Below, one piece after another: positions 48,848 through 62,200 of a DNA stretch of 64,000 nt. This stretch comes from Thunnus maccoyii. Taxonomy: Eukaryota > Chordata > Actinopteri > Scombriformes > Scombridae. A program made the translations under genes and the position numbers. A model generated the notes under the pieces. The model was not told where the DNA came from. It did no database searches and saw nothing but the letters and a program-made list of their open reading frames with translations. The stretch spans positions 17,446,651-17,510,650 of the forward strand of contig NC_056548.1 in NCBI RefSeq assembly GCF_910596095.1, read 5' to 3'. Numbering within the stretch: the stretch's first letter is position 1; every line of letters starts with the position of its first letter.

Positions 48848-51800
48848 TCAGTCCCATTTCACTGTGGTCTCCAGCATTGATTTGTATGCTGCAGAGATGC
48901 ATTGCTGCATTGGTTTACTGCCTGACAGAAAGCGCAACAGTGGTGTCTCCCTGGTCTGGGCATCAGTGAGAGAAATCCAGGGAAAAGGCCTTTATGAAAA
49001 TAAAATAAAAAAGTCAAAACACAACATTTTTGAATTGAATTCATTTAAATGAGCAGCATTACATTCTTGAACTATACTATATTATACTCACTCATCTGCA
49101 AGAAGGGAGGACGCATAAGATGTGCTGATGAAACTTTGTGCATTTAATTCCACAGTTTGTGGCCATTTTGCAAAGATGCATTTGATCACAGAGAGAGCAT
49201 CACTTGACCCCAGACTGGCAGAGGTGCAGATGTTTAGCAGGCTGTACAACACTGCACACACCCAGTTCAGACCTAGAGAAATGCCACCTATACAAGGGTG
49301 TCACAAGTCATCTCAAACTGCTTTACAGGAATACATGAATGACAAATCAAGGGCGTAGCCTCACTGCACCAATCATGTTGCTCTAACTTGATATCTGAAC
49401 ATGACAAGGTCAAATTTAAGACACAAATATGAAACATACCCTTCATTGTAAGAGGACATGATGCCTCTGTGAGCAAAGGATCTTTCAAAGCCGCGGTCAG
49501 ACAAGCGCAGGACAGCCACACATCTGCAGTGTCACAATCCACAAACACATACTGCGGTTTGACAATGAAGTCATGTCCTAGAAGTTGTGCTAATCTGAAA
49601 TAAAAGATCATAAGAGAGGGAATCAGTGCCTGGAAATCCATCATTATCAGTGGCATGTATGTGTGAGTGTGGTAGTACCTGGTGACAGGCACAGCAGAGG
49701 TGAAGCTGTACACCAGGCAGTGCTTCGACAGGTGAGAGTGGAGATCAGCGCAGACTTTAGGCAGGTGAGATGGCAGACAGCAGAGGAACAGAACATCCGC
49801 CCACGCTGCCAGTCTGCGATTGTCAAAGAAACATTCAACGTCTGTCTGGACGAACGCTGCTGAAATACAGAAGCAATAAGACAAAAGTAGGATCTAAATA
49901 AAAGTGTGACTCTTTCAGTAAAGGAAGTATATGACTCACAATCACGTATATGAGCAAATTAGTATTTTGGAACACAGGAAACTTAATCATATATTATTAA
50001 TATACAGCAACTTTATATGAATGATACAATATATAGATTAATTTATAATCTTCTGACACCTGACAATAAAAGCCTTTTTTACATGCAAAACAGAAAGTAT
50101 AATGCAGTTCCAGTGATATTTATGAGTCAACACAAGCTAAAACTATTACATACTAACACACTCAACACTTTTTTTTTCAATGTACCTGCAGATTCTGGTC
50201 TTCTAGTAGAGATTTTAATATGTGATGGTTTGACACCAGTCTTTTCCAGGAGGGTGTGAAGCAACTGTTTTCCCATGTGACCCATCCCAAGTATTCCCAG
50301 GCAGAGGTCGCTGCTGTCTTCTCCTAATGCCAGTGAGTCTCTGTTTGTGGTGTGACTTTTGATGATACCTCTAAATGTATATATTAAAAAAAAATATATG
50401 GTAGAGGATGTATTCAGACACTTTACTTAAGTAAAATTAGCAATACTTCACTGTAAAAATACTCAAACAAAAGCTCTGATATGAAGATAAACAGCTAGAC
50501 AGATATAGTGCTTTATAGATCCCAGCAGCATTACAGCAGCCAAATCACACATGAATCACAAAACAAACAACATCAGGAGAGTCAAAGAGGTAGACAAGGA
50601 AATAAAGCAATGAAAATATAGGGTAGGATGGAGATGGTTACAACACTTTTTGCATTTTGCTCAATTACTCTGAGTCTATATACTCTAGACCAACACAATT
50701 TGAATATCTGTAATCTTATTACCCCCATCATTAAAATATGTCTGCACATGATAATACACTCAGAAGTTGAAGTGAAGAGGAGACGTCAGGTGTCGCTTCT
50801 TACCCCAGACTTGAAACTAACTAGAAACTGAACCTCAGATAAAAACTAGGACCTGATACTGGTTAGTGAAATTCTAATATAGATTCAATGTATATGTAAA
50901 TGTTACTTACTGTAAGTGAAAGTTTGTTAAGCAATGTACTTTAAGTATCAAAAGTACTCAATGCAGAAAAAATAACCCTGCGAGTATACTCTTAGTAAAG
51001 TAATACTCTATACTCTAAGTAAAAGTGCATAAGTATTATTAGATTGCTGTAGTTAAAGTATTGCAGTAAAAGTCGTGGTTTGGTCCCTCTGACTGATATA
51101 TTATCATATATGACATCATTAGATTATTAATACTGAAGCATCAGTGTTAGAGCAGCATGTTACTGTTGTAGTTGCTGGAGATGGAGCTAGTTTGAACTAC
51201 TTTATATACAGTCAGCTAGTTTAGTCCAGTGGTTTCCAACTTAAGGGTCGAGCCCCTTCAAAGGGTCACCAGATAAATCTGAGGGGTTGTGAGATGACTA
51301 ATGGGATAGGAAAGAAGAAAAAACAAAGTTCTGATACACAAATCTGTTTTCAGTTTTTGGACTTTTTCTCTAATCTTTGATTTTTGGTGAAATATTGGAT
51401 CATTTGAACATTTATTGAAATGAAACCATGTGAGAAGTTTAGAGGGAAAAATACTATTTGGGGGAGCTGTTTATCATCTTTAACAATGATATGTTGTATT
51501 TTAAATGCTTGTTATATTATCCATTGTATCAAATCATCTAACTAAAGCTGGCAAATAAATGTAATGGAGTAGAAAGTACAATATTTCCCTCTGAAATGTA
51601 GTGGAGTGGATGTAGAGAGTAGCATAAAATGGAAATACTAAAGTAAAGTACAAGTACCACAAAATTGTATTTTAGTAAGTGTAGTTACTCTCGACCACCG
51701 CCTATATTTCATGAACTCGGTATGTTTTACATGTAAAATCTTAATCTGTACTTACTTGAATCAATGTACTTTAGCTTAGTTATATTATAACAGCATAAAG

Positions 51801-52044
51801 GATGATAAAAGTTGTTGTAAAGTTCTTCCTGAGTAGTACAAACACTATAAACAGTCATAACTTACACGTCATTAAGTTAATGTTACCTCAGTGACTGTAC
51901 AAGTCCACAGAGGAAAGATGCGTGAGCGCAGCCGCAGACTGTCAGTCCAGCCGAGCGAGGACGAAGATAAAGTAAGTTTTTCTCATCTTCCGTCAGTCCA
52001 GTCTCAAAAGAAAGACTGCTTAAATTAGCGGTTAAGTCCACCAT
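48848..52044 (-). CDS. noxred1: NADP-dependent oxidoreductase domain-containing protein 1
   Basis: NOXRED1 is related to pyrroline-5-carboxylate reductases. Its substrate is unknown. Six exons: 51887-52044, 50186-50370, 49679-49859, 49440-49594, 49092-49272 and 48848-48989, giving 333 residues (human about 359). The Rossmann nucleotide-binding start is LGILGMGHMGKQLLHTLL (GxGxxG), followed by ISTRRPES, whose Arg pair after the second strand suits NADP. The second half (from GLNWVCAVLYSLLN on) is helical. Exon 3 has adjacent CAGCAG acceptors, start 49,859 or 49,856, both in frame and differing by one Ala. The last acceptor (CATAAAG) has a weak pyrimidine tract, so the final exon is slightly less certain, though its phase fits. 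Intron 1 contains a 1.3-kb repeat element. Confidence 0.9.
50399..51705 (-). mobile_element. Teleost interspersed repeat (same family as 16,983-18,635), nearly complete
   Basis: Begins GTAGAGGATGTATTCAGACACTTTACTTAAGTAAAA and ends GTGTAGTTACTCTCGACCACCGCC. These are the two ends of the family seen at 16,983-18,635, here in reverse orientation. Inside, about 51,225-51,480, is a second common teleost motif (GTGGTTTCCAACTTAAGGGTC .. TCTGAGGGGTTGTGAGATGA). Non-autonomous, in noxred1 intron 1. Confidence 0.65.
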
Positions 52045-53291
52045 CGCCTTAACGTTTTAACAAAAAGTTTTAAGTTAGATTTATAACGTTACAACACAGC
52101 TTTGCAAAAAAGCTTAGCTTGCCCCGTCTTCATGTTACCATGGCAACGTTAGAAACTTCTGATTAACCGGAAGGACATCCATGACAACTTCAGGAAAAAG
52201 TTATGTATGTGACATAAATGAAAGTCACATGCAGTTCTTCTCTACTGAGGTGGATTTAAACTTTTTTATTTCCCTTTCATGCTTTTAATACAAATTCAAG
52301 AATCAACTGTACACATATGTACAAGAAATATTATTCTTCTTTCCACATAAACAAGGAAATGAGCAAATCATATAACTGCAACACAACAAAACACGCCAAA
52401 TATCAATATTCAAAACACATACACTTAAAAAAAATCCATTGACTAGGATATTAAGACTTTGCTTCAACATATTGAGTCGATGCAGTTTCTTTTACAAGTT
52501 TGTGTCTACAATTTAAACATGTGAGCAGCAGACTGGCTGAATTAAACATTTGAAACTGCTTTTCAATTTTTAAAGTAGCCTCTCAGGACAGCAGCTTTTT
52601 GTGAAAATTACACAACATTGATCACAGCTCAAAATAAAATTGTATTATAACAAATTTGGGTCATCTTCCCATCTATCATTCATTTGGGCAAGTAACCCAT
52701 AAAAGTGCTGATTACAGAACTTAACACAGCTGTAACATGTTCAGTCTCTATCTCTTACATCTCCATGAAATGTTAGGAATATTTACAGTAAATAACAAGG
52801 CCCACATACAGTACATATTATATAAATTAAGCGTCATCACAACTATAATATTAGGATGAGAGAATGCAACCACACACAACTTGTAAACAGAGCTGTTTGA
52901 AAATGACGCAAATGTTTGAGCCTCATGAGACAACAGCCTATTTCCTCATTGTTATGATTTTACATTTAAAATGCCATTTCTATCCTACAACAGAACATAA
53001 TCCACATAAAGATGATATGTGGCTCATTATTTTCTCGTACATCCCTCTGATTAAACATACAGTTGGACAATGCTGATAACCATGAAGGCACTGTGAGGGA
53101 ACCGGTAAGCTCACGAAAGCTGAATCACAGTAGCTCAAATTGCCACGAGATGAACATTACTGTATTTACACCAGGCCTGGCTATCCACCTCTGAGAAGTT
53201 CGTCTTCGAAAATGCTCCGAACAAAGTTTCCAAAAAAATCAGCTGTTGCTTCTGCACAGTCATGGTTTCAGTTACCATATGGCGACAGGAA
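52045..53291. other. Region between noxred1 and atg2b
   Basis: Left part: noxred1 promoter. From about 52,265 rightwards it is probably the atg2b 3' UTR, since a minus-strand AATAAA lies at 52,265-52,270, about 1.0 kb past the atg2b stop. No repeats or further exons recognised. Confidence 0.5.
52265..52270 (-). promoter_or_regulatory. Probable atg2b polyadenylation signal
   Basis: AATAAA on the minus strand about 1.0 kb downstream of the atg2b stop and about 220 bases from the noxred1 start codon. The two same-strand genes are therefore tightly packed. Confidence 0.5.
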
Positions 53292-56200
53292 TTACTCCTC
53301 GCCTTGCCTCCATTTTTGAGACTCCTCCTGGCGTGCATCAGGATGGATCTGGTTCCTCATCCCACCCAAGACATTGGAAGTGGCTTCCGTGGCCATAATG
53401 AGCGGTTTGACTACTGCTGGCGGCAGCTGTCGGAGAACCCCACCCACCGCCCCCGTCATCCCGCGCTGCTCGTGTTCCCGGGTGGCTGTGTCATAGATGG
53501 TCAGTGCAGTGTCTGTGATCCCCTGTAGATGCACAAAACATGTAGTCCTCATTACAACAGAGCTCCTTTTCATTAATCTCACTGAATAAAAATGTTGGTG
53601 CTTTCAGATTGAATTGTTTACCTCTTTTACGACAGTGTAAGCTTTGGCTACACCTTCTCTCAGGTCAACGGGCTGATGAGCCAGTCCATAATAGGAGAAC
53701 CGTTTTATCCTCTTCATGTCTCTCTCATCAGGCACCGGAGACACCATGTCGTAGGCCGTCTCAGCAGCTGCCTAAAAATGCCACAGAGCAATGTTTAAAT
53801 CCTCATAAAAAGGCATTACTAGTGAATCCAGACTTTTTAGTGACAGCTGAGAGTTTACCTGGATGGTCCGCACCATCCTGTTGGTGAGCTCCAGAGCAGC
53901 CATCGCAGTAGAAGTTCCAAAGGAGGCGGTGCCGCGCTGAAACCCGCGGACTATCCGGCCATCCTTCCTGTACTGCTCAATCGGGAGCCACACCAAGTCC
54001 CTGAATCCCTGAACTGAACAGAACAGAACATTTGTTTCAAGAACAGGAACATATAGTATCTCAGAGATTAAGCTTGTAAACGACATTTACAGCAGTATTA
54101 CAGCATTACATGTTGATCCAGCTTCAAATGCTTCTTCTATACTTTCAGCAACACAAATAAAGAGGAAAAAGTTTGTGTGGGACTAGTCCAATTCATTCAT
54201 CTATCCATCTATCCAACTGCTTTTAAAAAAACTTAAGTTTACAGAGTGATGCAAAGAAGTAAATACTTGAGTAATAGTACAGTTTGGTGATATAAAGAGA
54301 AACTTTATATATTAATAGTGATACAAAGTTTAGCTGCTCAATCTCACTATATTACTTGTTTTACTTTTTGCTTCTATCATTTCTTATAACTATCAAAGTG
54401 CCTCCTGAAATATAGATACATCTGATGACACTAAAACGCCTTTCTACTTACCCAGTTGTACCAGTGAATGAATAGGTCCCACACCTCCCAGTAGTCCTGG
54501 AAGCTGGTTTTTCTTTATGTCATTTAGCCACTCATTTATTGCATAGGAAAACAGTTTATCTACACCTAATAAACTGGAAGACAGACAAGTATTAGTTTCC
54601 TGGGAAAGATTATTGTTTGAAGAGTGAATCGGTGATATCAAATAGTCAACAACAAAGTCTTGTACGATATTCTACTGAGATGAACTTACCCTTGTCTATA
54701 GCACAACCGTCTCAGTTTCAGCTCTGAACAATTCAGCTGTGTCAACCCGATAATGATCCCTGCAAATGTTCCCTGAAACAAATCAGTCATAAAGTCATTC
54801 ATAAAGCAGAAATTAAATATCGTGGAATGTATTCACAGCCGTGTGACCGTGTACCTGCTCCATTGAAACATGTTTCCCATGGTAATCCAAGCGAATGGGG
54901 ACCTCAGAGGTAAATCGAAACTCCCTGTTAGGAAAAGGAAACGTTACCAAAAAGCAATTGAACTAATCCTTCAAAGGGGTTTTATTATTTAGTGACTTAA
55001 CACTGACCTAAAGAAGATTGGTTGGTCTGTGAAGGAAGGTGCAGACGCTTCATTTTCACTCCCTTCCTCCCTGCCAGATGTGGAGAAACCATTGTGGCTC
55101 AAACGTCTCTGAGCAGGCACTGAGATGATGGGAGCCGGGTCCAGGCTGCTGACAGCGTGCTTGGAGAAGCTGCAGGAGATCTCTGGGGCAGCAGCTTTTT
55201 TTGTAGAAACACAGACAGCTGCAGAACAAAATGTTATCATCAGAAGCCATTATTGGAAAGTTAAGTTTACAGAAAATGATTTTGGAGTGAACTGAATGAT
55301 AGATTTTACCTTCTTGAGCAGGCGGTGAGAAAAACTCAACTTCAGTAGCAAGACTAGTAAAGAAGTCCTTCAGGAAGAATAGTGCATCCTTCAAACAAAC
55401 AAAAAACACCACTGTCACTTCAGAAATGTTACAGTGATGATTGTAGGATATCTTGATGCACGTGAAAATTTGTCTGTGTCTGAGTCTTTTACCTGATCGA
55501 TATTGAGGCGAAGAGGCATCAGGGAGACACGCAAACAGCACTCCTGTGGAGCCTGGCCTGACTCCGGACACATGTGCAGTGCCTTTACTGACAACTAAGA
55601 GCAAAAGCACACGAGATGTTACACCAGGATAAGACTCGAGTGGCTTAAAGTGCGAGTGTTGCCTTCCTCACCATGTTAGAATGGGCCTTTCGGGGCATTT
55701 CCTTGCTGGAGTACAAGTAGAGGAACTTGTTCATCTGTGACGTAGCCAGTCGGTCTCGAATCTCCAAATCCTGTACAACAAACACCTGCCGGGACACTGG
55801 CTGGTCCACTGCTGACCCTGAAGCCGCCTGGGTCTGTGGGTACACCTCATGCTGAAATCTCACCTGAGAAAAAAGGAAGGAAACAAGCAGGAAAATGGTG
55901 AAGAAATGACCCAAAGCATTTAGGTAATCTGCATATTTTATATCATAATGAGTGTTTAATACAGAAGAGAAACTTTACTTTGCTGAGTTGGATCTCCATC
56001 AGGACATCAGGGTTCCTTCCTTTTCCACCTCCTGCCCGTCCTGAAACCCTGGCCTGTCTGACTGGAGTTTGAGAAGGGGAGCTATGGGGAGTAGACCTGA
56101 AAGGCAGAGAAAAGGATCAAAATTAAACAAGTCTGATTAGCTTTGAAAACATTAACACAGCGTGCACAGTTACATAGTTCACGTCTCACCCCCGGCTTCT

Positions 56201-59200
56201 AGCAGGAGAGGCTGTGAAAGTCGCATTCCCAAAGTCTTTCCCACCATAAAGGTGCCACACGACAGAGATCTCCTTGATGAGGTAGCGCACCTCTGGGATG
56301 GGAAAGTTCATAGCTCCCCGGCTGGAATCACTCCCATCCAGCGGCTGACTGAAGTGATCATCTTTGATTTCCACGGGTTCTGAAGTAAGCTGCTTTACCA
56401 CCGGCTCCTGATCACGATCCTGAAACAAATATTGCTGACAATGAGGCAACACAGTACAAGTGAAAACAGGCAATCTTTGTGTTACGTAGCCATTAACTGT
56501 GCGACTGAATACATCCTGACCTCTCCTCTGGAACCCGGTGTTTCCAGGATACAAAAGTCGTCCGTCTCTTGGGTCAGGTTCGGGACAGGAGTGATGAGAG
56601 GAGAGTGAAGCATGGGGTAAGTGGGGCTTGAGTCTTGGGTAAAATTCCCACTCTCATCTGGGAACAGGAACAGGTCTGAGCGAGGCGGGTCATGGTCATA
56701 ATTCTGCTCCTCGTGTGCACCTGCAGATGTGAAATGGTAGAAAAACTTAAGTTAAGTTATATCATTCACGGAGCTAAAAATTTCATCTTTACTGAACCAA
56801 ATTTTTACCGTTCTGTTGCGGCCCTGGTGCATGCTGCAGCCCATCAGTCTCCTCCATGGCTTCACTCATCAGATCCTGCAACATCTGCTGCTCAGTCTCA
56901 GCGAGCAGAGAGGTCTGAGATGTGGGCCGACTAGGAAACTCCGCCTGTCCAAATATACACTCAAACTAAGTATGTATAACTGGTGGAGCTTTGTAATTGT
57001 ATTGTAGATATAATATTAGGTCATGAGTGGTGTCACTGCTGACCTTGTTTCTTTGTGTAGTGCTGCTGTGCTTGGCTTCTGGTTCTGCAGGGGGCAGCAA
57101 ATCTCCATAGCTGGCTATATACTGGATAAGGTTCATAAGGGCAGCGCAGGAGTCCGAACATGTTCTGATGTGAATGACGTCACTTGAACAGCGCAGCTCA
57201 AACCTGGGCTCAGACTGTCATCCAAAACACAGTGAAAAAGTGTGTAAAAATGTGTGATTATTGTTTTTGAGAGATAATACTAAGAACGCTAATATCATTT
57301 AGAAATAGCTAACTCCTACCAATTTTCCATCCACTCCAGGTTTGACAGCTATAATCCTCAGCTCCAGTGTTCCCATGTCTACCACTTGGACATAGTCTGT
57401 GATGAAAAAAACAAAGGTAAGCATTGGTAAACGCTGCTAAAAACATTTCAAACATTCTGTTCAAAAACTTCACTGAAATCGACTTACCACGCACTAAATT
57501 GACAGAGACAGCATTACTCTTATCTGAGAGGAACAGAGCAGCTTCGTCCAAAATTATCCTGTAAACATTTAATAGAAGACAAACTCAGTTCTCAGTTGCA
57601 ATCAAACTTCTCAGTTTAGTATCAGCAACAAAACCAGAAGACATTTCATACCTGAGTGTTGAGGACGAGTGGTCTAAAGAGACAATGCTGGAGATGCTAA
57701 ATGTTTCTACAACCAACAGTGATCTGAGAGGCAGGTAAAGGGGTCTGTCAAGAGAAAAACAGAAGCCACATTCAAATACACACAAAGATGACAAGTAACT
57801 TATTACTGAATTGGAGGTCTGAAGTCTATTTTACCTGTAGTCTAAGGAGCAGCTCCATAGATGCAGGTGCAGGGTAGTGACAGATGTAGGAGGGGCGTAA
57901 CCCAACACAGGCTCATCAGAAACATTCAAAAAGTCAACAATCTGTTGGAAATAAATTGGTAATTAGGTTACATATGTCTGATTTTATTGCAGTATATTTC
58001 CTAAAAGGTTCTCTGAACAATTCATGTAAAGGACACAAAAGAGGGAGTGAAGTGGCAGCCACATGTTGTCATACCTGGTCATACCAGCCCATGCTGGGGG
58101 GGACCACTCTGTGTTGAAGCGTGGCTCCTCTCACCCCAACAGCAACCAGAAATTCCTACATTTAAAAAGGAACAAATCACCACAGTGAGCACAAAAATGA
58201 CTGAAAGAGATACTGCATTCAAAGCAAAAACAACTGAAAACTGCAAACACTGAAAGTGGTATTACATAAAAATATGTGTTGAGAAACAGATGCTACTACA
58301 CGGCTGGGCTTTCAGTAATAATTCAATAATCAACATATAATTATGTCGGATGCTGAAGCATGGATGTGAAAACTCAATGGGCATCACTTATAAGAGGCGG
58401 GGGATTATTACTCTACCCTTATATGGCAAGATCAGGGCAAGATCAACCCTTATGGAAAATATTAAGGAAGTGTTTGATACAGTTTTAACCTCTAACTTAT
58501 AATCCCTCCAAAGGGGTCATAAGATAGATTAAAGGTTGTAAGATCAGCAACACAAAATTATTATTATATTATTTTTTCCTGACTTTTCTCTATTTTTTGT
58601 GTTTTCTTGTAAAATACCGGGTAGTTTTGCATCTTCAGGCCTCTAAAAGTTATTCAAATGCAACAATCTAACATCACTCGATGAAACTACTTACAACTCA
58701 TCAACCCATGTGACATGTGATGCTGGGGTCGCAAGTAGGCAGATAGATAAAATAAAGCACCTGTGTGAGACTCTACACTATAATGAACTGACGCTGTCCT
58801 GCTGGCCTTTTACCCGAGTGATGTGAGTTTCCTACCTTGACATTGCGTTCTGCGTTCTGTGATGAGATTTTGACAGCGACGGACACCATGCTGCGAGCCT
58901 CCAGACCAATACCCTCTGAGGGAGTGGAGGATCTTTCAGGAGGTGTCTCTGATTGGTAGATGGTTGGCTCTAGCCAATGCGGATGCGTCCTGCATGGCAA
59001 CTTGATGTCTGAGACGGAGCTGCCTCCATCTACAAGTCCTGAGCAGATTATCAGAGTGTGATATCAGTGAAGGAGGTAGAAGTACATGAATGTGCTTGTA
59101 GGCACAGTGTGAATAAGTGTCGTTGGTTTACCTTGATGATACACGCAGATATTACTGGTGTGGAAGCAGATGTAGTGTTGGTCTTTATAGCCTTCATACT

Positions 59201-62200
59201 GCGTTACGCTGAACAGCACGGCATTTTTTATTTCCAGCCAGAACTCACCATGTTTGTTTTTCAGTACAGTTTTATCCTCCTTCTGGAAAAAAAGATGGAA
59301 ACTCAACCTCATTATCCATAAAACAAGCTGTTAGCAATGTCTAAATAAAACTGTGAGGATAGTAAGTGATTACAAAAAAGGATATAAGTTTACCTTAGCA
59401 TTAGTTTGAAGAGCCACCAGACCATGATTGACACTGAGGATGACAGAGAACAGGCTCTGGGAGGTCTTGCTCTGTGCTTTGGGCTTTTTCTTCTTGCGAG
59501 ACCTGAGGCCGAGGTCAGAGGCAGGAGAGTAATAGTGCATGTTCTCCTCCTCGGAACCACTTGTCTCTTCTGCAACACAAAGCGCACTGGTTTTTAAACA
59601 TGACCACCACTAATTTGTACTTTAATATTGAGAGTCTGCAAATTCATGAGCAGTGTTTTGGTTTGTTTTCGTCTCACCTTCAGGACCAGTCGAGCGGAAC
59701 TGGCTGAAGCTGTCCTTGGAGTAAGTGTTGATCAACTGACTGGCAACAGAGAGTCCGACTCCATATGGCATGCTCTCCACCGTCTCCACTGGAGATGGAG
59801 CAGTGGGCTCCCACAGCAGCAGGTCATTGTTTATTCTACAGTATGAAGAACATAAATTTTACAACTTATATAGAATAGGTAGGAGTAAAGACAACAGAGA
59901 TTAAACATGTTAACAACATGTTAGCTGGCTGTCAACAAGATTTAGGAACAAAACGTATTCAAACAATAAAATGGGAAATGTCATGTTCCACAAAATACTT
60001 TATCAACTGATTATGTGTTGATTTTCAGTGAAAAAGTTTGACTCATTTACTTTACTGGCTTTCTATACAACCCACATTTTACCTAATAATTTTGCTGTAT
60101 TTTTATTTCCATCCAGCCCTGTAGTACTGTATCATATTATAAAGTCCATACCTGTTGTGTAGTTTTTCATAAAACGCCTTGCTGGGGAGCGATAATTGCA
60201 CATTGGGGAAACACAGTTCAAGGATGAAACGAGAATTGTTCATGGTTTTTTCCTGGAACTCTGTCATCTCAGCAACATCACCGGGAATAACCATCTGAAA
60301 GAAAAAAAAAAAGATTTTTCTAAACGTGGGCTCATTGCCACCTGCTCTGTCAACAGCTTTTGTTTGCAAAGTAGTGCTCATGTTGCTGTTTGTATTACAA
60401 CACCTGTCATACATTTTAATACACCAAACAGAGGATATCCTCACTCCTGAATGCAAATTTATCCACCTGCACATTCCCTGTAATACAAGCCAAAGTTCAT
60501 CTACTTTAGGCCTATGCCCATCATCCAAGTATTTAAGCTTTCTTGATGTAAGTGGCCCTTTGTAGCCGTTACCCACCTCTTCATTCTCATACATAACCCT
60601 ACGTGAAGAAAAGGGTGATGGTTCTGCTTTCCCAAAGTCACACACATCCTTCAGTGAATGGGCGGCCCCTTCCTCCTCTTCCTCTTCAAGTGAATGGTCC
60701 TCAGCCCCCTCGTCATCTTCAACTGTCACACGTTCAAGTATTGAGTGGACTGCGGTGGGGTTCATCTTCAGCACAACCCTGCTCAGAGAAAATTAACGTA
60801 ACTGAGAGATGCCCTTGAACAGACGGATCAGGTTGAGGTTGGTTAGAGAAACATACCTCGGCCAATCAAATTTTACACTCTCAGATGTTGTCATGTCTCC
60901 ATCCATGGTGTGGGACACTCTGAGGAACCGGGCAGCTGGTTGATCCGGCTCCTCCTGGAACTTCCCTGTAGAAACGGAGAAAAAAATATATATATAAAGC
61001 AGTTAGAGAACAGTTCCTCAGTTTAAAAAATATTCAGAGGGCAGTGTGGAAACTTTTCCCCCCCAGACCACGTACCAATAAGCTCCCTGAAAGTTAGTTC
61101 CATCTTGGTTTGATCAGGAGAGCTGCCACCCATGAACTCCGTTTTCACTTCCAGGTCTTCTAGTTCCAGGTAGAGTACTTCTTTCTGCAGAGACTTCTTG
61201 AACCAAGGACCCCTCTCCTGATCTGAGCGAAGGTCAGGGATGGGAAAGCGAACCGCAAGGCCCAGCACTGGGGCACTGACAGTTAATGATACATGACAAC
61301 TGGAGGGTGTGTGGCTGTCATCAAGGAAAACTTCTGTAAAGGCCTTGTGCTGTAAAATGATAATGATCAACATTACATACCGTAATAACAGCATAAATAT
61401 GCAGCAGTTTTTACCCTTTAACTAAGGGTAAAAACTACCCTTTAACTAAGGGCAAAAACTAACTATCAAACTGGATTACATCTGGCAGATATTCACAATA
61501 ATCATTATTATTATTAGCATTATTATATCTGTGATATTCATATTCATAGAAACTCTTTTAAACTTCAGTTCCTGCCCTTACCAAGCTGACATGCTTATTA
61601 TAGGATGTGTACATATGGGAGGCCATCATCTCTGTGGTTGCCAGCTTCTGAGGCTGAAGAAGTGAGTTGAGACGGTCTACGATGCTGATGTCAAGCTCAG
61701 TGCGCACGGGGCCCAGCTCCACCTGGATCTCTGCTTTCCTGGGGATGGTGCTGAGACGCACTTGACCGCCCTACATAAGACACAAAGTGCTGACTGAGTG
61801 GAATTCAACACAGGAAATGTGTCTGAGTGTTAAATGTTAGTGTTGCAGTTTCATATTGGACTAATAAATGCTTTTACCTGGGGGCCTCTGCGCTCAGCTT
61901 GTTTGTAAAGCAGGTGAAGGCAGGTGGTAAGTGGTGCATCAGCACTGGCTGTGGTGTCAAATGTCAGGAGCTGAGGTGTGACAGAGAAACTAGTGAGATA
62001 CACTCTTAATGTCATGCCAGCTACAGCTTCCAAGCAAACAGTTTGTATGTGCAGTGTTTAACTGACCAAAGCTGAGTGCAGCGCTATATGTGCTTAGCTC
62101 AGGCTTGTAACTCTAACCTCAGTGTATTGAATGCCTCTTTGGGAGCCGCCAATGACAGCCTCCGAGGGGAACAAACACTCCAGCAACTCCATCTGATTAA

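Noticed and set aside
49288-49884. A 198-codon open frame on the minus strand
   Set aside because: It is read-through of two noxred1 exons and the short intron between them. Spliced phase and family similarity show that the intron is real.
53262-53528. Plus-strand open frame over the last atg2b exon
   Set aside because: Antisense shadow of a conserved coding exon; no independent evidence.
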